A DNA stretch of 64,000 bases from Planctomycetota bacterium (lineage in GTDB: Bacteria > Planctomycetota > Planctomycetia > Gemmatales > HRBIN36). Both the position numbers and the translations under genes were made by a program. This document shows, piece after piece, positions 31,595 through 39,993 of this stretch (positions are counted from its first letter, which is position 1; every line of letters starts with the position of its first letter). Location of the stretch: contig JACTMY010000005.1 of the NCBI GenBank assembly GCA_014584395.1, forward strand, positions 1-64,000, read 5' to 3'. The notes under the pieces are model-generated. The model was not told the origin of the DNA. It worked only from the letters and a program-made list of their open reading frames with translations, and did not search any database.

Positions 31595-32425
31595 ATGTCC
31601 TTTGGTTTGCCCCCCAAGCAAGAACAACCGCGATTGACCTACGGCGGCTACCTCAAGGTGCCCGAGCTGCTGCGGCTGCAGCATCTCGAATCCGACCCGC
31701 CGCAGCACGACGAGACGCTCTTCATCATCATCCACCAGGTTTACGAGCTGTGGTTCAAGCAACTGCTCCATGAGATCGACACCGTCATCACCATGCTCCG
31801 CCAGGGGCAAGTGCTGGCGGCGCATCGCCTGGTGCGCCGCTGCATCGAGATCGAGCGCGTGCTCGTCGCTCAAATCCGCGTCCTCGAAACGATGACGCCG
31901 ATGGACTTTCTGACCTTTCGCGATCGGCTCATGCCCGCCAGCGGCTTCCAATCGGTGCAGTTTCGCGAGGTGGAATTTGCCTGCGGACTCAAGGATGAAC
32001 GCTATCTGCGCTTCTTTCCCCTGCAGTCGGAAGAGGAGCAAAGGCTGCGCCATCGACTCGCGGCCCCCACGCTCCCGGACGCCCTGGACGCCCTGCTCGA
32101 GCTGCGCGGCTTCGGCGAATTTCTCCCCGGCCATCCTGACTTGAATGAACAGCGCGTGCAGGCCCTGTTGCGGGTTTATCAGCAAGCGGAGCTGCATTAC
32201 GACCTGTATCTTTTGGCCGAAAGTTTGATTGAATTCGATGAGATGTTTATGCTCTGGCGGCTGCATCACGTGAAAATGGTCGAACGGATGATCGGCAGCA
32301 AGATGGGCACCGGCGGCTCCTCCGGCGCCGCCTATCTACGCAGCACCACCGATAAACAGTTCTTCCCCGCGCTTTGGGAAGTTCGCTCCTATTTCTCCAC
32401 GCAGGGCCAAGGGTACGGTCATTGA
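31595..32425 (+). CDS. kynA: Tryptophan 2,3-dioxygenase
   Basis: This 276-residue haem enzyme opens tryptophan to N-formylkynurenine. Family blocks: TYGGYLKVPELLRLQ, DETLFIIIHQVYELWFKQLLHEID with active-site residues, MTPMDFLTFRDRLMPASGFQS, and the distal His region LHHVKMVERMIGSKMGTGGSSG. Length fits. It is 48 bases before the kynureninase gene; kynurenine formamidase, the middle enzyme, is not nearby. Confidence 0.94.
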   Translation: MSFGLPPKQEQPRLTYGGYLKVPELLRLQHLESDPPQHDETLFIIIHQVYELWFKQLLHEIDTVITMLRQGQVLAAHRLVRRCIEIERVLVAQIRVLETMTPMDFLTFRDRLMPASGFQSVQFREVEFACGLKDERYLRFFPLQSEEEQRLRHRLAAPTLPDALDALLELRGFGEFLPGHPDLNEQRVQALLRVYQQAELHYDLYLLAESLIEFDEMFMLWRLHHVKMVERMIGSKMGTGGSSGAAYLRSTTDKQFFPALWEVRSYFSTQGQGYGH

Positions 32426-32473
32426 TGGACCAAATGCCGGGCCGCGGTCCCCGTTGCAAAGGACATTCCTCAC

Positions 32474-33655
32474 ATGGATCCATTACTGCGTTGGCGCGAT
32501 GAGTTCCCCACTCTGGAAAAGACGGTCCATCTGATCTCCCATTCACTCGGGGCCATGCCCAAGCGAACCCGCGCTCGGTTGCAAGAATATTGCGACCTTT
32601 GGACCGACCGCGGCATCCGCGCCTGGGAGGAGGCCTGGTGGGCGATGCCGCGGACCGTGGGCGACCTGATCGGTCGGATCATCGGCGCGGGTCCCGGCGA
32701 AGTCGTCATGCATCAAAATGTCTCCATTTGCCAATCGATGGTGCTTTCCTGTTTCGACTGGTCAGGCCCGCGCAACAAGATCGTTTCGGAGCTGAGCAAC
32801 TTCCCCTCCAATCTCTACATCTTCCATGCCCTGGAGCGGCAAGGCGCGCGGGTCGAAACCGTCCCTAGCCCCGACGGAGTGACCGTTCCCTTGGAAGCGA
32901 TGCTCCAGGCCATCGATGAGCGGACGGCCCTGGTGAGCGTTTCCCACGTCGTTTTCAAAAGCGCTTACATCCAGGACCTGGCCGCACTGACCAAACGCGC
33001 CCATGAGGTGGGGGCGTATATCCTGGCCGACGTCTATCAGTCCGCGGGGACGGTGCCCCTGAACGTCCGGGAACTGAATCTGGATTTTGCCGCGGGGGGG
33101 TCGGTCAAGTGGCTTTGCGGCGGTCCGGGGGCGGGTTATCTCTACGTGCGCCGCGACCTCTGGCCCAAGCTGCAGCCGCGTTTGACGGGCTGGCTGGCCC
33201 ATCAGCGTCCCTTCGCCTTCGAGACGGGCCCCATCGACTATGCCGATGACATCTACCGCTTCCTGCATGGCTCGCCCGCCATCCCTGCCATGTACGCGGC
33301 CCGATCGGGATATGAAATCATCAACGAGATCGGCGTGCCGGCTATTCGCGAAAAGTCGCTCCGGCAAACGAAGCTGCTCATCGAACTGGCCCAGGAGCAG
33401 GGCTTCAAGGTCAACGTCCCCCTCGATCCCCGCGCGCGGGGCGGAACGGTCATCATGGACGTTCCTCATGGAGCACAAGTGACGCGCGAACTGCTCAAGC
33501 GCGACTTCCTCGTCGATCATCGGCCCGGTGCGGGTATTCGCATCGCCCCGCACTTTTACACGAAGGACGAGGAGCTGACCTGGGTGATTCGAGAGATACG
33601 CCAAATCTTGGAGTCGAAAGCCTACGAGGCACATGCCGCCTCGGCGATGCACTAG
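32474..33655 (+). CDS. kynU: Kynureninase-like PLP enzyme
   Basis: This 393-residue aminotransferase class V protein has the PLP Lys (K212) in GGSVKWLCGGPGAGYLYV, preceded by ADVYQSAGTVPL. The C-terminal HRPGAGIRIAPHFY is like kynureninase. It would cleave kynurenine to anthranilate and alanine, following KynA. Some divergent family members act on other amino acids, so the substrate is inferred from the operon. An AAAGGACA ribosome site precedes ATG 32474. Confidence 0.88.
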   Translation: MDPLLRWRDEFPTLEKTVHLISHSLGAMPKRTRARLQEYCDLWTDRGIRAWEEAWWAMPRTVGDLIGRIIGAGPGEVVMHQNVSICQSMVLSCFDWSGPRNKIVSELSNFPSNLYIFHALERQGARVETVPSPDGVTVPLEAMLQAIDERTALVSVSHVVFKSAYIQDLAALTKRAHEVGAYILADVYQSAGTVPLNVRELNLDFAAGGSVKWLCGGPGAGYLYVRRDLWPKLQPRLTGWLAHQRPFAFETGPIDYADDIYRFLHGSPAIPAMYAARSGYEIINEIGVPAIREKSLRQTKLLIELAQEQGFKVNVPLDPRARGGTVIMDVPHGAQVTRELLKRDFLVDHRPGAGIRIAPHFYTKDEELTWVIREIRQILESKAYEAHAASAMH

Positions 33656-33658
33656 GGA

Positions 33659-33694
33659 ATGCCGCTGCGCGGGCCAGCCGCGTGCCAGCGGCAT
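33659..33694. terminator. Hairpin between convergent kynU and ABC transporter genes
   Basis: ATGCCGCTG (33659-33667) pairs with CAGCGGCAT (33686-33694), with an inner CGCGG and CCGCG stem. No U-run follows; it is probably a bidirectional terminator. Confidence 0.55.
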
Positions 33695-33704
33695 GCTCAA
33701 GGGA

Positions 33705-34454
33705 TCAACCCAAGACGCGGCTCAGAAACTGCTTGGTGCGCTCATGCACTGGAGCGTCGATGACCTGGCTGGGCGGGCCGGATTCGATGATCGTTCCTTC
33801 CGCCAGGACCATCACCCGATCCGCGGCCTTGCGGGCGAAGCCGATCTCATGCGTGACCATGATGAGCGTTAATCCTTTTTGCTTCAGCTCGAAGAGCACG
33901 TCCAGGACGTCGTGCTTGCGTTCGGGGTCGAGGGCGCTGGTGATTTCATCGCAGAGCAAGCCTTTCGGCTCCATGGCCAAGGCCCGGGCAATGGCGACGC
34001 GCTGCTTTTGTCCGCCGGACAGTTCGCGCGGCATGGCCGCGGCCCGATCTCCAAGCCCCACCTGGCGCAGCAGCTCCATGGCCCTGGCCCTGGCTTGCGC
34101 CTTGGGGATGCCGAGCACGCGGCAGGGCGCTTCCATGATGTTCTCGAGGGCGGATTGATGCGGGAAGAGTTGAAAGTCCTGGAAGATCATGCCGAGCAGA
34201 CGCTGGATGGGGCGGGCGGCCAGGAGCGTGCCCTTGGGGTCGTTGGGCCGGGCTTGGAGGCGATGCTCGCCGACCTGAATTTCACCGACGTCGAAGGTGT
34301 TCAGTCCATTGAGGCAGCGCAACAGGGTCGATTTGCCGCCGCCGCTGGGGCCGACGAGGGCCACGGTCTCCCCCGCCTCCACGGTCATGTCGACATTTTG
34401 GAGAATGGTGCGACCGTCGAACTTTTTCGTCACGTTGCGCAGAGCGATTTGCAT
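33705..34454 (-). CDS. Polar amino-acid ABC transporter, ATP-binding protein
   Basis: This 249-residue ATPase has Walker A GPSGGGKST, the Q-loop region MIFQDFQLFPH, signature LSGGQKQRVAIARAL, a Walker B-like LLCDEITSALDPE, and the switch His in MVTHEIGFA. It is GlnQ/ArtP-like. The start at 34454 is 23 bases after the upstream fused permease gene on the same strand, so the pair forms one transporter. The longer open frame upstream overlaps the permease and is rejected. Confidence 0.93.
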   Translation of the reverse strand: MQIALRNVTKKFDGRTILQNVDMTVEAGETVALVGPSGGGKSTLLRCLNGLNTFDVGEIQVGEHRLQARPNDPKGTLLAARPIQRLLGMIFQDFQLFPHQSALENIMEAPCRVLGIPKAQARARAMELLRQVGLGDRAAAMPRELSGGQKQRVAIARALAMEPKGLLCDEITSALDPERKHDVLDVLFELKQKGLTLIMVTHEIGFARKAADRVMVLAEGTIIESGPPSQVIDAPVHERTKQFLSRVLG

Positions 34455-34477
34455 CGGAGCCTGGTCTCCCCTGGCGG

Positions 34478-36013
34478 TCACGCTTTTGACCAGCGTTTTT
34501 CGAGATGCCTCGACAAATAGCCCAACGGCACGGACATGATCAGGTAGAGCAGGGCGGTGATCGCCCCGAACTCGAGATAGTTGCCCGTCGACTTGGCCAG
34601 AATCTGATACTGTTTGCTCAATTCCACCACGGCGATGATGCTCACGATGCTCGTATCCTTGAACAGGGCGACGAAATCGTTGGTCATCGGCGGCAGGATC
34701 AATTTGAAGGCTTGCGGGAAAATGATCCTGCGGAAGGTCATCCCCGGCGACATGCCCAGCGAGGCGGCGGCTTCCCATTGCCCAACGGGGATGGCGTTGA
34801 TCCCCGCCCGATAGATCTCCGCCTCGTAGGCGGCATAGTTGAGCCCAAAGCCCAGCACGGCGGCCGTGATCGCGTTGAGCCGCAGGTCGATGTTGAGCTG
34901 ATAATACTCGGCGATGCCCGGAAGGCCGAAGTAGAGGAAGACCAGCAGCAGCAGGACGGGAATGCCCCGGAAAAATTCGACGTACAAGGTCGCCAGGGCG
35001 CGCAGCGGCCAGGGGCCATACAACCGGCACAAGGCCACGGGCAAGGCGATGAACACCGCTAGGGCAAAGCTCATCACGGTCAGGAAAATGGTCACCCATG
35101 CCCCATCGAGCAGCAGGAGCAAATACCCTTTTTCCTCAAAAGGAAGGTCGCCGCCCTCATCGGGTAGATCCTCGAGGAACGTCCCCGACGGAATGAATTC
35201 CTCCTGATGGTCGTTCCACAGGTGCCACTTTTGGGCCAGGCGGCGAACGACCCCTTGCTCGAAGAGCCGATCCAGGGCCGCATCGATCTGCCGAGCCAAG
35301 GCGTCGTTGTTTTTCTTGAAGGCGATGGCGTAGTAGCCCCGGCCGACAATGTCGCCGACGTGTTTGACGGGCATCGGTTCGGGAACGACCATGCTTTGCT
35401 GTCCGTAATAAAGGGCGATGGGCAGGTCCAGCAACACGGCATCGAGCCGGCCCTGGACGAGATCGAGGTAGGGTTCGACCTGGCCGTCGTAAATCTTGTA
35501 GCGCACGTTGAGCTGTTTGAGGAGCCGTTCCGCAGCGGTGTCCTCGAGGGTGCCCACGACGCCGCCGACTTTCTTGCAACCCATGAGGGAATCGAAACGA
35601 TCCTCTTTCTCGCGCACGGTCAGTTGCAGCTTGAAGGCGTAATACGGTCGGCTGAAGCGGACCTTCTCCAGGCGATCGGGCGTGATCTCCAGGCCATTCA
35701 TGGCGAAATCGAAATCGCCTCGATCCAACCCCGGGATCAGGTTTTTAAAGTCGTATTGCACGAAGTGGATCGGCCGCTTGAGTTCCTTGGCGAGCGCTGC
35801 CGCCAGGTCCACCTCGAAGCCGATATTTTGGGCCGGGTTCCTGGGGTTTATAAAGATGTAAGGCGCGCCGCCCTCGGCATCGGCGGCCCAGCGGAGCGGC
35901 GGCGGTTCCGCCTCCGGGGCTTGGGCCCGGCTCCATGGGGCCAGGCTCAGGAGCCACCCGAAGATCAGCAACCGACCCGTGACGCCAAGGGATGCGGGAA
36001 TCAATGAAGTCAC
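34478..36013 (-). CDS. Amino-acid ABC transporter: fused binding protein and permease
   Basis: This 511-residue protein carries a signal peptide (LLIFGWLLSLAPWSRA) and a solute-binding domain (about 35-270) with GFEVDLAAALAKELKRP and FDFAMNGLEITPDRLEKVRFSRPYY. A HisM/GlnP-type permease domain (about 300-505) follows, with the EAA loop region WEAAASLGMSPGMTFRRIIFPQAF. The fusion tethers the binding protein to the membrane subunit. The GTG start at 36013 has AGGAGG nine bases upstream. The substrate is probably a polar amino acid. Confidence 0.93.
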   Translation of the reverse strand: MTSLIPASLGVTGRLLIFGWLLSLAPWSRAQAPEAEPPPLRWAADAEGGAPYIFINPRNPAQNIGFEVDLAAALAKELKRPIHFVQYDFKNLIPGLDRGDFDFAMNGLEITPDRLEKVRFSRPYYAFKLQLTVREKEDRFDSLMGCKKVGGVVGTLEDTAAERLLKQLNVRYKIYDGQVEPYLDLVQGRLDAVLLDLPIALYYGQQSMVVPEPMPVKHVGDIVGRGYYAIAFKKNNDALARQIDAALDRLFEQGVVRRLAQKWHLWNDHQEEFIPSGTFLEDLPDEGGDLPFEEKGYLLLLLDGAWVTIFLTVMSFALAVFIALPVALCRLYGPWPLRALATLYVEFFRGIPVLLLLVFLYFGLPGIAEYYQLNIDLRLNAITAAVLGFGLNYAAYEAEIYRAGINAIPVGQWEAAASLGMSPGMTFRRIIFPQAFKLILPPMTNDFVALFKDTSIVSIIAVVELSKQYQILAKSTGNYLEFGAITALLYLIMSVPLGYLSRHLEKRWSKA

Positions 36014-36040
36014 TCCTGCGCCTCCTGTCGCGGCGGGAGA

Positions 36041-36700
36041 TCAACAGATGGTGATATCCGCGACGGAATCGAGAACTTCTTTATTTTGATGCACCGGCTG
36101 GGCCATGCCCTTTTGCAGCGCCTTGATCAGATCGCCAAAGGACCGGATCGGGACGTTGAACTCCGTGTAACAGCAACCCAATTGGTCGATCTGGTGGGCG
36201 TCGCTATTGCCTAAGCCTGCCCAGCGGCGATTCCGCCACAGCTCCGTGATCTTGCTTTCGTGCGCCGCCTCGATGTTTTTCGACATGACCTCGACGCCGT
36301 CGAGGGCCGGGGATTCCTTCAAGAGGGCGTCGAAATCCTGCCCCCAGCGGTATGGATGAGCAGCAATGACCACGCCGCCCTGCTTATGCACTTCCTTGCA
36401 GAGTTCCGCCAGGGCAATCCCCTTGGGCAGCCGATCCAGCGATTGAATGCCATAGACCAGAAAATGGCCTTCCATGGCCGAGACCTCGGCGCCGCCATAC
36501 ACCTGCACCTCGGGCGTGGCAGCGCGCAATTCAGCCAATTCCGCTTCCGGCCACAGATGGTCATGCTCGGTGATGACGATGCCGGTTAAGTTCAAGCTTT
36601 TGGCGCGCCGCATGAGTAGAAAGGGGTTGATTTCGCTGTCGGGGGAGTACCGAGTGGTATGAATATGCAAATCAAACCGGCAAGGTGGGGTCTTGCTCAT
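36041..36700 (-). CDS. PHP-domain phosphoesterase
   Basis: This 219-residue protein has the PHP metal motifs: DLHIHTTRYSPDSEI, ITEHDHLWP, AAHPYRWGQ and GLGNSDAHQ, with His/Asp residues for a trinuclear metal site. PHP proteins hydrolyse phosphate esters; the substrate is unknown. The start at 36700 gives MSKTPPCRFDLHIHT, beginning close to the first motif; a longer start at 36748 is in frame but adds a Ser-rich leader. It is upstream of, and in line with, the ABC transporter genes. Confidence 0.85.
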   Translation of the reverse strand: MSKTPPCRFDLHIHTTRYSPDSEINPFLLMRRAKSLNLTGIVITEHDHLWPEAELAELRAATPEVQVYGGAEVSAMEGHFLVYGIQSLDRLPKGIALAELCKEVHKQGGVVIAAHPYRWGQDFDALLKESPALDGVEVMSKNIEAAHESKITELWRNRRWAGLGNSDAHQIDQLGCCYTEFNVPIRSFGDLIKALQKGMAQPVHQNKEVLDSVADITIC

Positions 36701-36732
36701 GGGATTATCGAGACTCCATGAAAGACGCTTGC

Positions 36733-36761
36733 TTGACGCTGGCGGCACGGACTGTTACCCT
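36733..36761 (+). promoter_or_regulatory. Possible promoter of the 36825 gene
   Basis: TTGACG (36733-36738) and TACCCT (36756-36761) are 17 bases apart. The -10 is weak. Confidence 0.35.
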
Positions 36762-36824
36762 GGAAAGAGTCTAGTCGTTTCCTCTCAATAGTCGAGACCA
36801 ATCGTTCACTTGGGAAAATGGATC

Positions 36825-38201
36825 ATGCGACGCTGGTTGACCTGCCTGCCGCTTGCGGCGGGCCCGATGTTGATGGTTTGGACCCTGGCCGCGGCTCCTG
36901 TCGCGGCGTATGCGCCAGCGGCGCAGCCTCCCGCCGCCGGTGGCGAAGAGTTCAAGGATGAACGGTTGGAAGCGGAGAAGCCCAGCGACCGGGACCTCCG
37001 CGAATTCGACCGCATGCTCAAGGGAACCTATCCCTTTGACAATCCGAGCGAAGCGGCCTTGCGCGATCCGGCCGCCCAAGCCATCATGGCCAGTTCGATC
37101 AAGTACTACATCTATCGCCTGACCTGGAGCGACGTGCAAGAAGCGCGGGTCAGTTCGATGAGCGACGTCATGGAGGAAATCCTGGGCGGCGCCAACAACA
37201 ATCCCGCCAGCAAAATCTTTCCCCCCATCCTCATTCGCCGCAAGAGCGACGACCCCGAGATGAACCAGCGCCGCGAACGGCAGATGGCCTATCTGCGCCT
37301 GGCGGTGCCTCACGTGATCAAGGCCAGCCAGGACGTGCTGCGGAACAAGGTCCTGGCGGCCCGGCTCAACGCCGCGCGGATCTTGGAGCGCGTGGCCGAT
37401 TGGGGATTCGACAGCGCGGCCGAACCGCTGCTCAACATCATGAATCATCCCCAAGAACACGACGCTGTCCGCATGTGGGCAATGCAGGGATTGGGCTATC
37501 TGCTCCGCGAATATTCAGAGCGAGGCCAACTCGGCGCCGCGGATGACAAGGGGCTGCGCTACCAGCAATGCAGCCGAGCCATTTATCAATGGCTGGATAA
37601 ACACGCTTCGATGTCCGCCGAGGAATTGGAGCAGTGGACCACTCCCGAGAAGGACGCCATCGTCTACATTCGCAAGCGGGCCATTCGCGCCCTGGGGATG
37701 ACGCGCCGGGCCATGATCATCGACGGCGGACGCACGGGGGAACGCGAGGGGCCGGTGGCCGAGTTGTTAGCCAAAATTATGCTCAACCCTCAAGGGGTGG
37801 TGTTGCCCGAGGCAAGTTGGTCGGAGCGCGTGGAAGCCGCCTATGCCTTGAGCCAGATGAACCCCCGACTATCGCCCAGTTTGAATATGGACGTGGTCGC
37901 ATTCCAAATTGGCCAGTTCATGGCCAGCCTGGGAGCTTATGCGAACGGCGACCCCGGCCGTACGCTCCAGCGTTGGAAGTACATCGCCCTGCAGCTCAAG
38001 GAAGGCCTGGATGCGATTGAAAAAGAAAGCTCGGGCAGCGAACCGGGTCAGGAGTTCACCCGCCGGCTGCTCCCGCAGATGATGCGCGTGGTCGAAAATC
38101 TGGACGATCAGAGCAAGCATCAGCAAGCTGCCCAGGATTTATTCAATTACTTGAGCGGCAATGCACCGCCGGGTAAGACGCTATTCAAGCCTGCGAGTTG
38201 A
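36825..38201 (+). CDS. Secreted hypothetical protein with HEAT-like helices
   Basis: This 458-residue protein has a signal peptide (LTCLPLAAGPMLMVWTLAAAPVAAYA), a low-complexity Ala/Pro stretch, and a long helical domain. Segments such as LNAARILERVADWGFDSAAEPLLNIM and VRMWAMQGLGYLLREY look like HEAT repeats. The family is unknown to me but resembles planctomycete-specific exported proteins. ATG 36825 is used; an in-frame TTG at 36810 would put GKWI before the signal. A hairpin follows. Confidence 0.7.
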   Translation: MRRWLTCLPLAAGPMLMVWTLAAAPVAAYAPAAQPPAAGGEEFKDERLEAEKPSDRDLREFDRMLKGTYPFDNPSEAALRDPAAQAIMASSIKYYIYRLTWSDVQEARVSSMSDVMEEILGGANNNPASKIFPPILIRRKSDDPEMNQRRERQMAYLRLAVPHVIKASQDVLRNKVLAARLNAARILERVADWGFDSAAEPLLNIMNHPQEHDAVRMWAMQGLGYLLREYSERGQLGAADDKGLRYQQCSRAIYQWLDKHASMSAEELEQWTTPEKDAIVYIRKRAIRALGMTRRAMIIDGGRTGEREGPVAELLAKIMLNPQGVVLPEASWSERVEAAYALSQMNPRLSPSLNMDVVAFQIGQFMASLGAYANGDPGRTLQRWKYIALQLKEGLDAIEKESSGSEPGQEFTRRLLPQMMRVVENLDDQSKHQQAAQDLFNYLSGNAPPGKTLFKPAS

Positions 38202-38227
38202 AACCATGCATTGACCGTAAAACTGCC

Positions 38228-38256
38228 ACCCGCGAGCATCTCCCTCGCGGGTAGTT
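38228..38256 (+). terminator. Terminator-like hairpin
   Basis: ACCCGCGAG (38228-38236) and CTCGCGGGT (38244-38252) form a 9-bp stem, followed by AGTTT. Confidence 0.6.
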
Positions 38257-38376
38257 TATCTGGCGATCGCTCCGCCCAGGCATCGGCCGATGGAATGTTG
38301 ATGCTGCCCGTTTCGACTTGAACATGATTGGCAAGGATGCGGGGAAAGCTAGGAAACGTCAGACAACGAGGACGTG

Positions 38377-39159
38377 TCAGACTTCGTCATAGAATGCCAT
38401 CGCCCCCAGGGCGAGCAGCACGCCCAGCGACCGGACCGATTCCTTCCAATTCAGCTTCGATCGTCCCCCCCGGCGGTCAGCGAACACGATGGGCACCTCG
38501 GCCACGCGGCAGCCGCGCCGCGACAGCCGATAGATCATTTCTTCTTGAAAGGAATAGCCCCTGGACCAGATGCCCTCGAGGTCGATCTCGGCGAGTTTGG
38601 CCACGCGGTAGCAGCGATAGCCGCCGGACACGTCCAAGGCATGCAGATGCAGCAACACGCGGCTGACGACGTTGATCATGCCGCTGATGAAGCGCCGCGA
38701 CAACGGCCAATTCTCCACGCCGCCCCCGGGGATGTAGCGCGAGCCGATCACGACGTCGCAGGACGGCGCCTTGGCCATCATCGCGGGGAGATAGCGGGGA
38801 TGGTGGCTGAAGTCCGCGTCCATGTTGACGTAAAAGTCGTACTTTTGCGCGATGGCAAAGCGCATGGCGGTGAGAATGGCCGAACCCAGGCCCAGCTTGC
38901 CTGCGCGGTGAATGACGTGGACTCGCTCATCGGCGGCGGCTTGTTGATCGGCATACGCGCCGGTGCCGTCGGGGGAATGGTCATCCACGATCAAAAGGTG
39001 AGCCTGGGGAGCGATGTCGCGAATGGCGTCCAGGAGCCGGGGCAGGTTGTCCATCTCATTGTAAGTGGCCATCCCCACCAAGAAACGCGGTTGGATCGGA
39101 GCGATTGATTGGGCCACCACGAATCCCCAGAACCAGGAATCGCCCTTAATCGGTTGCAT
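38377..39159 (-). CDS. Family 2 glycosyltransferase, polyprenol-phosphate sugar synthase-like
   Basis: This 260-residue protein has the GT2 core of the DPM1/polyprenol monophosphomannose synthase type: VDDHSPDGTG, VNMDADFSHHPRYLPAM (DxD-like), IGSRYIPGGGVENWPLSRR and RGYSFQEEMIYRL. No transmembrane segment is clear apart from a weakly hydrophobic end (VRSLGVLLALGAMAF). It likely transfers a sugar from a nucleotide donor to a polyprenyl phosphate. It is divergent from the zinc-ribbon gene at 39259. Confidence 0.88.
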   Translation of the reverse strand: MQPIKGDSWFWGFVVAQSIAPIQPRFLVGMATYNEMDNLPRLLDAIRDIAPQAHLLIVDDHSPDGTGAYADQQAAADERVHVIHRAGKLGLGSAILTAMRFAIAQKYDFYVNMDADFSHHPRYLPAMMAKAPSCDVVIGSRYIPGGGVENWPLSRRFISGMINVVSRVLLHLHALDVSGGYRCYRVAKLAEIDLEGIWSRGYSFQEEMIYRLSRRGCRVAEVPIVFADRRGGRSKLNWKESVRSLGVLLALGAMAFYDEV

Positions 39160-39258
39160 CGACAGGGGCGTGATCGTTAGACTAAAAGAGAGTCAAGGAG
39201 AGGGCAAGGGCGCTTCCCACAGGGAGTCCTTGGCCGGTCATATTGGGATGAGGTTAGC

Positions 39259-39984
39259 ATGTCCACTGCGACCATGAGCGTGACCTGCTCGCGTTGCCAA
39301 AAGGGTTATCTGGTTCCCCCTGTTTTACAGGGGAAAAAGATCAAATGCAAACAGTGCGGGCAGATGATCCCCATTCCAGTGCAAGGCAAGGCGGTGCCGG
39401 CGACCAAGCCGGGGGCCGCGAAGAAAGTGGTCCCGCAAATCGTGACGCCGGCCGTGGTCGTGGAACCGGAAGCCAAGCCCGCCAGCCCCGCCGCGCCTCC
39501 GCCCAAGGACGCGGCCAACCAGCCTCAATCCCAAGAATGGGGGCCGATCTCCGCATATCACCTCAGGGGGAGCAAGGAAGCGCCGCGCTGCCCCTTTTGC
39601 GCCCATGAAATGGAAGAAGGGGAGGTCATTTGTCTTAACTGCGGTTACAACACCATCACCCGCGAACGGCTGCCCAATGTGGTCGTGGAAGCGACCGAAG
39701 GCTGGGATTGGTTCGTCCATCTGACGCCCGGCTTCGTGGCCTTGTTCTTCTGTCTGTTGAGCATCTTCATCGCGCAGTCGATTTTCACGCACGTGCCTTA
39801 TCTCGGTTTCTTGGATTGGATGTATTACGATCCCGAATGGAAAGCCATTCCGGTTTACATGTTCATGTTCTTGCTCGTGGATATCTGGACTTTGGGCTAC
39901 TATTCCGTCAAGCGGCTCATCATCAACTTCACCCCGCCGGACAAGATCAAGCATCTCGAACTGGAAGATCGCGACGAGGATTAG
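39259..39984 (+). CDS. Zinc-ribbon membrane protein
   Basis: This 241-residue protein has an N-terminal CxxC zinc ribbon (VTCSRCQKGYLVP and IKCKQCGQMIPIP), an Ala/Pro linker and a second ribbon (RCPFCAHEMEEGEVICLNCGYN). Two transmembrane helices (LTPGFVALFFCLLSIFIAQSIF and YMFMFLLVDIWTLGYYSV) follow, then a charged tail (DKIKHLELEDRDED). Such composite-zinc-finger membrane proteins are common in planctomycetes; the function is unknown. Confidence 0.7.
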   Translation: MSTATMSVTCSRCQKGYLVPPVLQGKKIKCKQCGQMIPIPVQGKAVPATKPGAAKKVVPQIVTPAVVVEPEAKPASPAAPPPKDAANQPQSQEWGPISAYHLRGSKEAPRCPFCAHEMEEGEVICLNCGYNTITRERLPNVVVEATEGWDWFVHLTPGFVALFFCLLSIFIAQSIFTHVPYLGFLDWMYYDPEWKAIPVYMFMFLLVDIWTLGYYSVKRLIINFTPPDKIKHLELEDRDED

Positions 39985-39993
39985 TCTTGCGCC

